Assembly (NCBI RefSeq): GCF_004323635.1
Contig: NZ_CP036515.1
Span: 4,279,501-4,343,500, forward strand
DNA length: 64,000 nt
Origin: Lichenihabitans psoromatis
Lineage (GTDB): Bacteria; Pseudomonadota; Alphaproteobacteria; Rhizobiales; Beijerinckiaceae
Direction: 5' to 3'
A model generated the notes under the pieces. That model did not search any database and was not told the DNA's origin. It was given only the letters and a program-made list of their open reading frames with translations. Shown in pieces: positions 19,069 through 27,571 of this stretch. The stretch's first letter is position 1. Each line of letters begins with the position of its first letter. Both the position numbers and the translations under genes were made by a program.

Positions 19069-19896
19069 ATGAAAAACGTTCTCGTGCTCGTGGAAGACCA
19101 TTCCTGCATCGACTCGGTGCTGGCGACAGCCGTCCTGGTCGGCCAGACCTTCGACAGCTACCTCGAAGGCGTGCCAATCGCGCCCGACATCTCGGATATC
19201 GTCGTGGCCGACATCTCGATCGGCGCAACCGTGTTCGATGCCCGCACTCGTCAAGTGCTGACCGACCGCGCCGCCCGTCACTTCACCGCCGCGATGGATC
19301 ATGCCGGTTACCCGCGTGACACCCGCAACAATGGTCCCGTCGCGGTTTGGACCAATAAGATGACCAACGACGGCATCGTTGGATGCACGTCGAGGGTCTA
19401 TGATCTCGTGGTTCTGGGCAAACCCGGGTCGGCCGGCCACGACCCGCGCCAAGCCACCTTCGAATCCGTTCTGTTCGAAAGCGGACGGCCCGTGCTGATT
19501 GCCCCGCCCACCGTACCAAAACGGCTCGGCGATACGGTGTTGATCGCCTGGAACCGGAGTTCCGAAACGGCCCGCACGGTAGCGTCCGCCATGCCGTTCC
19601 TGCGTCGCGCCAAGCGCGTCGTGATTCTGACGCTCGAGGTCAGCAACGTGCCCGGCCCGTCAGGGACCTTGCTGGCGGCGGCCTTGGAGCGGGACGGGAT
19701 CGAAACCGAGACCCTGAAAGCCGACGGCAAGTCAGGCAACGAGGGGCCAGGAATTTTGAGCAAAGCGGTCGAGATCGGCGCCGACCTCATCATCAAAGGC
19801 GGCTACACGCAGAGCCGGCTTCGTCAGATGATCTTTGGGGGAGCCACCAGCCACATCTTGGCCCATTCCGATATCCCGGTCTTCATGGCGCATTAG
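19069..19896 (+). CDS. Universal stress protein UspA family (tandem-type)
   Basis: This is a 275-residue protein, about twice the size of one Usp domain. The second half carries the ATP-binding signature of the family, visible as IIKGGYTQSRLRQMIFGGAT (GX2GX9G(S/T)-like). The first half is more diverged and has lost that motif, as usual in tandem Usp proteins. It is cytoplasmic and probably dimeric or pseudo-dimeric, supporting survival under starvation or oxidative stress. It begins 21 bases after the GST gene and probably shares its transcript. It converges on secB across a hairpin. Confidence 0.9.
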   Translation: MKNVLVLVEDHSCIDSVLATAVLVGQTFDSYLEGVPIAPDISDIVVADISIGATVFDARTRQVLTDRAARHFTAAMDHAGYPRDTRNNGPVAVWTNKMTNDGIVGCTSRVYDLVVLGKPGSAGHDPRQATFESVLFESGRPVLIAPPTVPKRLGDTVLIAWNRSSETARTVASAMPFLRRAKRVVILTLEVSNVPGPSGTLLAAALERDGIETETLKADGKSGNEGPGILSKAVEIGADLIIKGGYTQSRLRQMIFGGATSHILAHSDIPVFMAH

Positions 19897-19905
19897 CTCG
19901 GCATG

Positions 19906-19936
19906 AAAAAGCCCGCTCAATCTCTTGAGCGGGCTT
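19906..19936 (-). terminator. Intrinsic terminator of secB, between convergent usp and secB
   Basis: The 12-bp perfect inverted repeat AAGCCCGCTCAA (19909-19920) and TTGAGCGGGCTT (19925-19936) encloses a 4-base loop. On the minus strand the stem is followed by five U residues (the A-run at 19906-19910), so it is a complete rho-independent terminator for secB. Transcripts from usp on the plus strand meet the same stem but without a U-tract. Confidence 0.88.
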
Positions 19937-19962
19937 CGGTCTCATGAAGAGCGAAAGGCCGT

Positions 19963-20454
19963 TCAGCCGACCGGAATGCCCGGCTGCTGGCCGGCATTCT
20001 CGCCCGCCTTCTGGCGATAGAGGCCAGCGAAGTCGATCGGGTCGATATAAAGCGGCGGAAAGCCGCCATTGCGAACCGCATCCGCCACGATCTGGCGCGC
20101 GAAGGGGAACAGCAGACGAGGGCATTCGATCATGACGACTGGATGCACCTGATCGGCCGGAATGTTCCGCACGCGAAACACGCCCGCATAAGCAAGCTCG
20201 AACTTGAACAGCGTGTCGGCGCCCTCGCCAGCCGAACCTTCGAGGTTCAGATCGACCTCGAAATCGGTTTCGCTCAGCTGCTTGGCGTTGACGTTGACCT
20301 GGATCGAGATATTCGGACCCTTCTCCTGCGGGCCAAGCGAACGCGGCGCATTCGGGTTCTCGAACGATAAATCCTTGATATATTGGACCAGCGCGTTCAA
20401 TTGCGGCTGCGTATCGGCACCTGCGCCGTTCCCGTTGCCATTGGCCTCGGCCAT
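19963..20454 (-). CDS. secB: Protein-export chaperone SecB
   Basis: This is a 163-residue SecB with a Gly/Asn-rich N-terminus ([20 protein letters not shown]) followed by the conserved strand [14 protein letters not shown]. The signature region [20 protein letters not shown] precedes [32 protein letters not shown]. SecB tetramers keep preproteins unfolded and deliver them to SecA. ATG 20454 is chosen over the upstream 20493 because the protein then has family length (155-165). It is followed by a strong terminator. In alphaproteobacteria secB lies next to fxsA and tim44, as here. Confidence 0.95.
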   Translation of the reverse strand: MAEANGNGNGAGADTQPQLNALVQYIKDLSFENPNAPRSLGPQEKGPNISIQVNVNAKQLSETDFEVDLNLEGSAGEGADTLFKFELAYAGVFRVRNIPADQVHPVVMIECPRLLFPFARQIVADAVRNGGFPPLYIDPIDFAGLYRQKAGENAGQQPGIPVG

Positions 20455-20552
20455 CAAACTTCTCCCGTGCTTAAGCGTCAGTTGACCGTTCAACCAAGCC
20501 GATCAGCGCCCGGCCGCTTAGCATGGATGATTTTGCCCAACAAGGCGGCCGC

Positions 20553-21026
20553 TCATTGCTGCGGACCGACAGTCTTCCAATCGTCAGGCCCAAGATCGAT
20601 GACGTTGGGCGCAGCTCTGCTCGGGCGGCGTTGCGGCCCGGCCTCGATCGCGCCGCCGAACCGTTGGGCCACTGACAACCGAACGGAAGGCGCCGCCAGG
20701 GCAAAACCGACGAGGTTCGACACAAAACCAGGGAGGATCAGCAGCACGGCTCCAAAAGCACTGAGCATGCCGTCGAGCAAGGCACCGCTCGGCGCTTCGC
20801 CTCCCATCATCGATCGGCGCAGGCTGCGAGACGCATCGGCCCCGATCCGGCGCAGCATCACGATCCCGACCACCGTCGTGGCGAGTCCCAGCAGAATGGC
20901 GCCGCCCAGCCCGATCAGGTGGACCACAAAGGCAAAAGCCACGACCTCGGCGACAGCCCAGCCGAGCATGAACCATTTGAGACCGCCCGGGAGCGCCGGG
21001 AACGACAGACGTTGCGCGTAGATCAC
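20553..21026 (-). CDS. fxsA: FxsA family membrane protein
   Basis: This is a 157-residue inner-membrane protein with about three or four helices (WFMLGWAVAEVVAFAFVVHL, LLGLATTVVGIVMLRRIG and GMLSAFGAVLLILPGFVSNL). The motif LLILPGFVSNLVGFAL is characteristic of FxsA, which in E. coli affects F-exclusion of phage T7; a general role is not established. The C-terminus is cytoplasmic and basic. It is divergently transcribed from the tim44-like gene, with about 210 bases between the starts, and lies just upstream of secB. Confidence 0.88.
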   Translation of the reverse strand: MIYAQRLSFPALPGGLKWFMLGWAVAEVVAFAFVVHLIGLGGAILLGLATTVVGIVMLRRIGADASRSLRRSMMGGEAPSGALLDGMLSAFGAVLLILPGFVSNLVGFALAAPSVRLSVAQRFGGAIEAGPQRRPSRAAPNVIDLGPDDWKTVGPQQ

Positions 21027-21235
21027 GACCCTGTACCTCGAAGCGCCACATTCACAGGCGACACATCACCGATCGCCCGAAAGCCTCGTGGCTTTGTTCC
21101 GGTAGCATTGGATGTTAGGCGAAGCTCACCACATATGCATCGGAACGCTTTTGGACGCCTACGGGTCGAAGATGAGTGTTGACCGGCGATTTTGCAACTC
21201 CGCAGGGTTGCGTGTCTTTTTACAATGGGCGGACG

Positions 21236-21958
21236 ATGAACGGGTCCTTTGACGTTTCGACGGTGGTTTTCGCGCTTCTTGCCATCTTCGTGGTCTGGAA
21301 GCTTCGCTCGGTGCTGGGCACGCGCACCGGCAACGAACGGCCACCGACCGACCCCTTTGCTCGTCGTAACCCGGCCGATGCAGCCAATGCCGCGCCCGAT
21401 CGCGGAAATGTCGTAAGCCTGCCGGGCGCAGCCGATCACGGCGTGATGTCGTCGCCCCGCGTCGACGATCCAGACCGCTGGAAGGGGTTTGCGACGGCGG
21501 GGTCACCGGTTGCGATCGGGCTCGACCAGATCGTCAAGGCCGATCCCGATTTCGCGGTCGCGCCCTTCATCGACGGTGCACGGGCCGCCTATGAGGCGAT
21601 CATCCTCGCCTTTGCCAAGGGCGACCGGCAGACCTTGCAGCCACTGCTGGCCAAGGATGTCTATGACGGCTTCAACACAGCCATCACGGCACGCGAGCAA
21701 CGCGGCGAAATCGTCGAGACGACATTCGTGTCCCTGGCGACCCCGAAGATCGACGATGTTCAGTTGCGCGGAAAGACGGCGCAGATTTCGGTGCAGTTCG
21801 CCGCACAATCGATTTCGATCACCAAGGGTGCTGACGGTAAAGAGATCGAAGGAAGCTCGGATACCGTGGCCGACATGCTCGACCTCTGGACCTTCGCGCG
21901 CGAGATCGGGTCGCGCGACCCGAACTGGAAGCTCGTCGCGACCGAAACGGGGCGTTGA
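21236..21958 (+). CDS. Tim44/TimA-like inner-membrane protein
   Basis: This is a 240-residue protein with a single N-terminal transmembrane helix (residues 4-20, TVVFALLAIFVVWKLRSVLG), a disordered linker rich in Pro, Ala and Arg, and a C-terminal Tim44-like domain (about 100-240, ending LWTFAREIGSRDPNWKLVAT). Bacterial homologues are related to mitochondrial Tim44 but act in envelope biogenesis rather than import; the precise role is not settled. ATG 21236 directly precedes the helix and gives the family length. The gene stands 37 bases before mltA and is probably co-transcribed with it. Confidence 0.9.
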   Translation: MNGSFDVSTVVFALLAIFVVWKLRSVLGTRTGNERPPTDPFARRNPADAANAAPDRGNVVSLPGAADHGVMSSPRVDDPDRWKGFATAGSPVAIGLDQIVKADPDFAVAPFIDGARAAYEAIILAFAKGDRQTLQPLLAKDVYDGFNTAITAREQRGEIVETTFVSLATPKIDDVQLRGKTAQISVQFAAQSISITKGADGKEIEGSSDTVADMLDLWTFAREIGSRDPNWKLVATETGR

Positions 21959-21995
21959 TGCGCGTCCCGGCCCGTAGGCCCATCCGGATCTAGTC

Positions 21996-23144
21996 GTGAC
22001 GATGGCCCCGATTGGCGGAGACATTCCCTTTCCGGGAGCCGTCCGATTGCGGTTCGATGAGCTCGACGGATTTTCCGCGGACGATCATCGAGCCGCTTTC
22101 GCCTGCCTGCTCCGATCGGCGACAGCGGCCCTGGACGCATCGCCCGCGCTTCGTCCCGCGCTCGCCGTGCCGGACGATCTTCGCGCCATCCTGCAAGCCG
22201 CCGTGGCGCTCGACCGGCACCCATCGGACGATACCTGCAGGCGTTTTTTCGAGACGCATTTCGACCCGTTCAGAGTCGCGTCTGCGACGGGCAAAGATGC
22301 TTTCTTCACAGGCTATTACGAGCCGCTGCTTGAAGCATCGCTCGAGCAAAGCCCAGCATTTACGGCTCCGCTCCTCGCCCGCCCCGACGACCTCAAGACA
22401 TTCGCGGCCGACGAGCCCCGCCCCGCTGCCCTCGCGGGCTATTCGGCCGCCCAAGTCGGACGCGACGGCGCGCTGAGCCGGTACCCTGACCGTGCCGCCA
22501 TCGAGGCTGGCATCGCAAGCGGCACCTATCGGCCGGTGGTGTGGCTGCGCGACTGGGTCGAGGTGTTCCTGGTGCAGGTGCAAGGCTCGGCGCGCGTTTC
22601 CTTGCCGGATGGCCGTGTCCTTCGGATCACCTATGCGGGCCGCAACGGGCATCCCTATACGTCGATCGGCAAGATCATCGTCGAGGAGACCGGTCTTTCG
22701 CCGGACGCCTTGGTGCTGGACGGCCTGAAAGCCTGGCTTCGGCAGCATGGCCAGGCGGTGGGTCAGGTCGGGCGCAGCGTCATGCAGCGAAACGCATCCT
22801 ATATTTTCTTCGAGACTGTGCTGGATGCCTCGGGAGACGGGCCGATCGGCGGCGCTGGTTTCGCGCTAACGCCTTTGCGGTCGATTGCGATCGACCGGAC
22901 GCTTTGGTGCTATGGGCTGCCGTTCTGGGTCGATGCGACCTTGCCGTGGATGCCGAGCGGGCCCGCTGCTCGCTTCGCGCGGCTCATGATCGCGCAGGAT
23001 ACCGGGTCCGCCATCACGGGGCCGGCACGCGCCGACCTGTTTTTCGGCACCGGCGAGGAGGCGGGACGGCTCGCGGGCGGCATCCGGCATCATGGCACCT
23101 TCGTGGTGCTTTGGCCGAAGGGTCGTGGCGGAGCGCCGGGGTGA
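21996..23144 (+). CDS. mltA: Membrane-bound lytic murein transglycosylase A family
   Basis: This is a 382-residue MltA-family enzyme that cleaves peptidoglycan glycan strands, leaving 1,6-anhydro ends. The substrate-binding motif FFTGYYEPLLEAS lies near residue 104. The C-terminal 3D domain ends in QDTGSAITGPARADLFFGTG, with the catalytic Asp in ARADLF. Unlike E. coli MltA, no lipobox or clear signal peptide is visible from either the GTG at 21996 or the ATG at 22002, so its route to the periplasm is unclear. The stop overlaps the GTG start of the Smr gene by three bases (GTGA). It belongs to a tim44-mltA-smr unit common in Rhizobiales. Confidence 0.92.
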   Translation: MTMAPIGGDIPFPGAVRLRFDELDGFSADDHRAAFACLLRSATAALDASPALRPALAVPDDLRAILQAAVALDRHPSDDTCRRFFETHFDPFRVASATGKDAFFTGYYEPLLEASLEQSPAFTAPLLARPDDLKTFAADEPRPAALAGYSAAQVGRDGALSRYPDRAAIEAGIASGTYRPVVWLRDWVEVFLVQVQGSARVSLPDGRVLRITYAGRNGHPYTSIGKIIVEETGLSPDALVLDGLKAWLRQHGQAVGQVGRSVMQRNASYIFFETVLDASGDGPIGGAGFALTPLRSIAIDRTLWCYGLPFWVDATLPWMPSGPAARFARLMIAQDTGSAITGPARADLFFGTGEEAGRLAGGIRHHGTFVVLWPKGRGGAPG

Positions 23145-23737
23145 GCCCGCCCCGAGGCCGACGATTGCTGTCGGATGCTGAGATCGAAATCTGGCTGCGG
23201 GTTGTGCAAAGCGTTGCGCCGCGCAGCGGTGCGGTTCTGCCTCAGCGTGTCTCGGCTCCGGCGAAACCGGAGATCTCCGTCCGACCCGACGCCGCCTCAA
23301 AAACGGCCGAGAAACCCCGGCGCGCGACGGCCGGAATGCCAAGCTACTCGCCGCCAACCCAGGCCGCGAAACCGGCGGCTCCGCCTCTTGCACCTTTTGA
23401 AAAGCGCTTTCGGCAGAAGGTCACCCATGGGCGCATCGATATCGACGGCGTCATCGATCTGCACGGCATGACACAAGCCCAGGCCCATGCCGCCTTGATT
23501 GGATTTTTGCGGAGCTCGCACGGCCGCGGCGCGCGCCTCGTTCTGGTCGTGACCGGAAAGGGGCGCTCGCGCCTGCCGCTTTCGTCGCTCTTCGAGACGG
23601 AACCCGGTGTGTTGCGGCGAGCCGTCCCACACTGGCTCCGTGAGCCGGACCTTCGCTCCATCGTACTCGGCTTCGAGGAAGCTGGTGTACCGCATGGCGG
23701 CATGGGTGCGCTCTACGTGCGGCTTCGCAAGCGGTAG
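23141..23737 (+). CDS. Smr/MutS2-C domain protein
   Basis: This is a 198-residue protein with a low-complexity, proline- and alanine-rich N-terminal half and a C-terminal Smr domain from about residue 95. The domain hallmarks are DLHGMTQAQAHAAL near 106 and the VTGKGRS loop near 140. Smr domains are DNA or RNA nicking endonucleases; stand-alone bacterial members have been linked to nucleic acid processing and ribosome rescue. The GTG at 23141 lies within the mltA stop region (GTGA), so translation is coupled. The upstream open frame within mltA is not coding. Confidence 0.88.
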   Translation: MSPPRGRRLLSDAEIEIWLRVVQSVAPRSGAVLPQRVSAPAKPEISVRPDAASKTAEKPRRATAGMPSYSPPTQAAKPAAPPLAPFEKRFRQKVTHGRIDIDGVIDLHGMTQAQAHAALIGFLRSSHGRGARLVLVVTGKGRSRLPLSSLFETEPGVLRRAVPHWLREPDLRSIVLGFEEAGVPHGGMGALYVRLRKR

Positions 23738-23747
23738 GGCTAGGACG

Positions 23748-24920
23748 TCAAGAGGACGCGGCCTTCCCGCCGCGATCGAGCCCAAGGCCGCCGACCGCGA
23801 CCAGTACGGCAGCCACGACCAGAAGACCCAACGCGAGCCGCAATCCCCCCACGCTGGCCACGAAGCCGATGATTGGAGGCCCTCCCAAAAACCCGGCATA
23901 GCCGACCGTCGCCACCATGGCGACGCCGGCGGAGGGGGACGAGCCGTAACGCCCGGCTGCACTGAACACCACCGGCACGATGTTGGCGGCGCCGGCGCCA
24001 ACGAGCGCGAAGCCGATCGCGGCGACCAGCGGATCCGGAAAAGCGACCGCCAGCCCCATGCCGGTCGCGGCCAGCAATCCGCCGAACAGCACCACCCTCT
24101 TCGGACCGAGCGCCGTCACGATCCCGTCGCCGACCACGCGTCCCGTCGCCATCGCGATCGAAAAAGCGGCATAGCCGGTCGCCGCGATGGCGGGCGAGGA
24201 TTGTGTCACGGTCGCGAGATAGACCGCGCTCCAATCCGCCATCGCGCCTTCGATTAAAAAGCAGAACAGCACCACGGCACACAAACCCAACATGCTGCGC
24301 TCCGGCATCGCAAAGGTGATCTCGGGCTTGTCAGTGTGACGCGCGCCGGAGCCAAGCCACGGCATCGCCGCAACAGCCACGAGTGCCGCGAGCAGCAGCG
24401 GCCCGAAGATCTGCCCTGCCACCTGCCAACCGGCCCCGGCCAGAAAGCCGCCGAAGGCCGCGCCAACCAGCCCGCCAAGGCTGAATGCCGCATGGAACGA
24501 GGACATGATCGGGGACGTCCATCGCCGCTCGACATCGCTGGCATGCCCATTGACCGAAATGTCCAGAGCTCCGGTCGTGATGCCCATCAGCAGCGCCGAA
24601 ATGAGCAACAGCACGTAGCTGGATGCGAAAGCCGGCAACGCGAACGCCACCACCATGGCGAGTGCGGACACGCCGGTCGAGCGGCCCGTGCCGAAGCGCG
24701 GCGCGATGATACCGGTCGCGATCGTCGATCCAACCGATCCGATCGCCAGCGCCAGCAAGGCAAAGCTGAGATCACGGTCCGACAATCCGAGCTCGGACTT
24801 AAGGCCCGGCAGGGCCGCCGCCCAGGTGCCGACCGCAAGGCCGAGCGTGAGGAACATTGCAAGCGTCGACGCGCGTTCGTTCCAAGTGGCCTCACGAACC
24901 GTGGGCATGAGGGTCGTCAT
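23748..24920 (-). CDS. MFS transporter (YbjJ/FucP-like)
   Basis: This is a 390-residue major facilitator with twelve predicted transmembrane helices and a cytoplasmic loop between helices 6 and 7 (GARHTDKPEITFAMPERS). The order and the ISALLMGITTGALDISVNGH segment resemble the YbjJ and FucP-like branches, suggesting sugar or sugar-acid movement, but the substrate cannot be read from sequence. It overlaps the DeoR gene by four bases and is co-transcribed with and downstream of it. The DeoR partner supports a carbohydrate-related role. Confidence 0.85.
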   Translation of the reverse strand: MTTLMPTVREATWNERASTLAMFLTLGLAVGTWAAALPGLKSELGLSDRDLSFALLALAIGSVGSTIATGIIAPRFGTGRSTGVSALAMVVAFALPAFASSYVLLLISALLMGITTGALDISVNGHASDVERRWTSPIMSSFHAAFSLGGLVGAAFGGFLAGAGWQVAGQIFGPLLLAALVAVAAMPWLGSGARHTDKPEITFAMPERSMLGLCAVVLFCFLIEGAMADWSAVYLATVTQSSPAIAATGYAAFSIAMATGRVVGDGIVTALGPKRVVLFGGLLAATGMGLAVAFPDPLVAAIGFALVGAGAANIVPVVFSAAGRYGSSPSAGVAMVATVGYAGFLGGPPIIGFVASVGGLRLALGLLVVAAVLVAVGGLGLDRGGKAASS

Positions 24921-25696
24921 GGTGTCTCCTTGGCCGGTTGCGCGACATGGATCTGCGGCCCTGCGTCGTGCGGGCGTCGCATCCGCGTCAGCGATGTTTC
25001 ATGTTCGACGATCAGATGGTCGAGGTCGGTCCAGGGCAGCACCGCGAAGAGCGCGCCCGTCCCAACCTTGTCGTCCGTCACGGCAGTCGCGACCGAGCCG
25101 CTCGCCTCGATGAGCGCGCGTTTCAGCTCCGCCTCCTCGGCGCCGAACACCGACACACCTGTCTCGACTTCGACCGCACAGGCGCCGATGAAATAGAGGT
25201 CCGGTCGCAACACGAGTGCGTCGCGAAGCGCGCGCGCGCCGAGGGTGCCCCCGGTGCGCTTGTCGACGCTACCGCCGATCATGATGAGATCGATGCCGCT
25301 CGCATGCTCGAGAGCGGCCGCGATCGAGGGGGCGTTGGTGGCGATCGTGAGGCTCGCCTGGGTCGCCAACGCCCGGGCAATGCAAAGATTGGTCGAGCCT
25401 GCGTCGAGGACGATCAACTGTCCGGAAACCGCAAGCGCGGCGGCGGCGCGGCCGAGCGCCATTTTGGCATCCGCATTGACGAGCCTGCGTTCGGCAAGCG
25501 TGCCCGAGGCAGGAGAGATCGGCAGCGCCCCGCCATAGACCCTGCGGCAAAAGCCGGCAGCCGCGAGATCGCGCAGGTCGCGACGGATCGTATCTTCGGA
25601 CGTGTCGTAGTCCCGCGCCAGATCGGCCGCGATGACGCGTCCGTCGCGGTCGAGCCGCATCCTGATATCGGCGATGCGTTCATGCGGCAGAATCAT
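24917..25696 (-). CDS. DeoR/GlpR-family transcriptional regulator
   Basis: This is a 259-residue regulator with the N-terminal DeoR HTH (ERIADIRMRLDRDGRVIAAD, then YDTSEDTIRRDLRDLAAAG) and a C-terminal sugar-phosphate-binding DeoRC domain (about 75-235) containing VLDAGSTN and MIGGSVDKRTGGTLG. It probably represses its own operon and responds to a phosphorylated sugar. It is the first gene of a two-gene operon with the MFS transporter (ATGA overlap). Inverted and direct repeats directly before the ATG (25703-25747) look like its operator. Confidence 0.9.
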   Translation of the reverse strand: MILPHERIADIRMRLDRDGRVIAADLARDYDTSEDTIRRDLRDLAAAGFCRRVYGGALPISPASGTLAERRLVNADAKMALGRAAAALAVSGQLIVLDAGSTNLCIARALATQASLTIATNAPSIAAALEHASGIDLIMIGGSVDKRTGGTLGARALRDALVLRPDLYFIGACAVEVETGVSVFGAEEAELKRALIEASGSVATAVTDDKVGTGALFAVLPWTDLDHLIVEHETSLTRMRRPHDAGPQIHVAQPAKETP

Positions 25697-25702
25697 GCGA
25701 CC

Positions 25703-25747
25703 TCACGTTTCATAACGTGATATTGCACGTTTTTGCACGATTGTGCA
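25703..25747. promoter_or_regulatory. Candidate DeoR operator/promoter region
   Basis: Directly upstream of the deoR-type gene lies a perfect 7-bp inverted repeat (TCACGTT, 4 bases, AACGTGA; 25703-25720). It is followed by two copies of TTGCACG (25723 and 25733) and a second inverted repeat TGCAC-GATT-GTGCA (25734-25747). The stretch is AT-rich for this genome and runs into TTTTAAATCG. Its position at the start of an autoregulated family makes it a likely operator. Confidence 0.6.
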
Positions 25748-25886
25748 TGTTTTAAATCGTCGACGATGTTGATTCGTTGCGCCGCCGGTCTTTACGCGGC
25801 CTTGCCTTACCGCGTCTTACCTCGGATCGGTGGGCTCTCGATCGTCGATCCGTTTCGTTCAGCTTGAGTCGGACATCCCGTTCTGG

Positions 25887-27506
25887 TCAGAAACCTGCGG
25901 AGCCGCCATCTGAGCGCGGGTCATGCGCAGCGTCGATCCGCCCGCGCGGCGTTCTGATCAGCGCGCCTGCATGGCCGAGCCGATCCGAATAAGCGCTGTC
26001 GATGACGAGGTCGTGCCCGGCGCGTTCGAGCGCCAGCAACACATCGGGATCGAAGCGGCTCTCGAGGCGGAGCGATTGGTGCGCGTCGCCCCAGGTGCGA
26101 CCAAACAGAAAGCGCGGCGCATCGATCGCATCCGCAAGCCCCTGCCCGAAACCGACACGGGTGAAAACCTGTGCCTGAAACTGCGGCTGGCCGTCGCCCC
26201 CCATCGCGCCGTAGGACATGACGCGACCATCGTCGTAGAGCGCCAGCGGCGGATTGAGCGTGTGGAACGGTCGTCGCCCGGGCCGGAGCGCATTCAGCGC
26301 CTTCGGATCGAGCGAGAACGACAGACCGCGGTTCTGCATGAGCACGCCGGTGCGCGGCAACACGCATCCCGAACCATAGTCCCAATAAACCGACTGGATG
26401 TAGGAAACCGCCAGGCCATCGGCGCCGATGGCGCCTATCCAGACCGTTCCACCATCGCTGGGCGGCAGCACGGGCGAGGACGCGCGGCGCATGTCGATCC
26501 GTGCCGCGAGTTGGTCGAGATAGCCGGCTGTCAGGTAATCGTCCGGATTCTCACGCAGGTGGTCGAAATCCGTGCAGACCCGATCGCGGATCAGCAGCGC
26601 CAGCTTCGAGGCTTCGATCAGCCCATGCATATGCTCGAAACTTTCGCCCCGCTTCACGCCAAGGCGGGCGAACAGGCCGAGGATCACCAGCGCGGCCAAG
26701 CCTTGCGTGGGCGGCGGCGTATTGAAGAGGCGGGCGGCCGGCATGGCCGGGCTGTGGGGAAGACGCAGGCTGAGCGGCTTGCGCCACTTCGCTTCGTAGA
26801 GGCGCAAGTCCTCCCGCGTCACGGGCGCGCTGATCCGATCGAGGTCGAACGCCATCTCGCGCGCGATGTCACCGCGATAGAAATCGCCGAGCCCCACATG
26901 GGCCAATCGCTCCAAGGTGGCCGCAAGCGCCGGGACGCGGCGAATGTCGCCCGCCGCCGGCACTTTGCCATCGACGCAGAACGTGTCGAGAAAGCCCGGC
27001 GCATCGCGCAAGCTGGCGAGTTCCATCGGCTCGTAAAAGGCTTCCGAGCGCGAGACCGGATAACCGTCCCGGGCGAAGCGGATCGCAGGTTCGAGCAGCC
27101 GCGACAGGGGCATCTTGCCACCCCGCGAGGCCGAGAGTTCGAGAGCGGCTCGCCAGCCGTCCACCGCGCCCGGCACCGTCAAGGCCGCATCCGGCCCACG
27201 TGACGGGAGCCGGTCGTAGCCCCGGTCGTCGTAGCTCTTCAGCGTGGCTTTGGCGCCGGCATAACCGCAGGCTTCGATCGCGCGCACCATCGGCTCGGCG
27301 GTGGCGCGGCCCGGCTCTCCGATGGTCCAAAAACCATCGCCGCCAAGCCCGTTCATATGCGGATAGACAACGGCGATCACGCTGGCCATCGCGACCGTCG
27401 CCTCGATCGCATTGCCACCCTCGATCAAGACATCGCGGCCCGCATCTGCGGCAAGCTGGTGGGGGGCAGCGGTCGCCGCATGGGAAAAGACGGGAGTTTC
27501 GATCAC
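25887..27506 (-). CDS. Gamma-glutamyltransferase-family Ntn hydrolase
   Basis: This is a 539-residue member of the gamma-glutamyltranspeptidase family. The N-terminal part has the family entry AADAGRDVLIEGGNAIEATV and the GLGGDGFW loop. The self-processing nucleophile Thr lies near residue 354 in SDGGTVWIGAIG, where classical enzymes have a TTH-type site, and the glycine-rich oxyanion region reads YGAMGGDGQP. No signal peptide is visible, so it is probably cytoplasmic, unlike E. coli GGT. Such cytoplasmic branches include acylases and uncharacterised amidohydrolases; gamma-glutamyl specificity should not be assumed. It is followed after about 65 bases on the same strand by a gap to topoisomerase IB's 3' end upstream. 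Confidence 0.85.
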   Translation of the reverse strand: MIETPVFSHAATAAPHQLAADAGRDVLIEGGNAIEATVAMASVIAVVYPHMNGLGGDGFWTIGEPGRATAEPMVRAIEACGYAGAKATLKSYDDRGYDRLPSRGPDAALTVPGAVDGWRAALELSASRGGKMPLSRLLEPAIRFARDGYPVSRSEAFYEPMELASLRDAPGFLDTFCVDGKVPAAGDIRRVPALAATLERLAHVGLGDFYRGDIAREMAFDLDRISAPVTREDLRLYEAKWRKPLSLRLPHSPAMPAARLFNTPPPTQGLAALVILGLFARLGVKRGESFEHMHGLIEASKLALLIRDRVCTDFDHLRENPDDYLTAGYLDQLAARIDMRRASSPVLPPSDGGTVWIGAIGADGLAVSYIQSVYWDYGSGCVLPRTGVLMQNRGLSFSLDPKALNALRPGRRPFHTLNPPLALYDDGRVMSYGAMGGDGQPQFQAQVFTRVGFGQGLADAIDAPRFLFGRTWGDAHQSLRLESRFDPDVLLALERAGHDLVIDSAYSDRLGHAGALIRTPRGRIDAAHDPRSDGGSAGF

Positions 27507-27571
27507 GAGCGTGCCACGGCAAGAGGAAGCGCAGACGCTAACCCAAGTTCGAGCCGGATGACATCATCGGA

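Noticed and set aside
22541..23140. Long overlapping frame before the Smr domain, inside mltA
   Set aside because: The residues are arginine-rich and without family match; the mltA frame carries the conserved motifs, and the Smr protein begins at GTG 23141.
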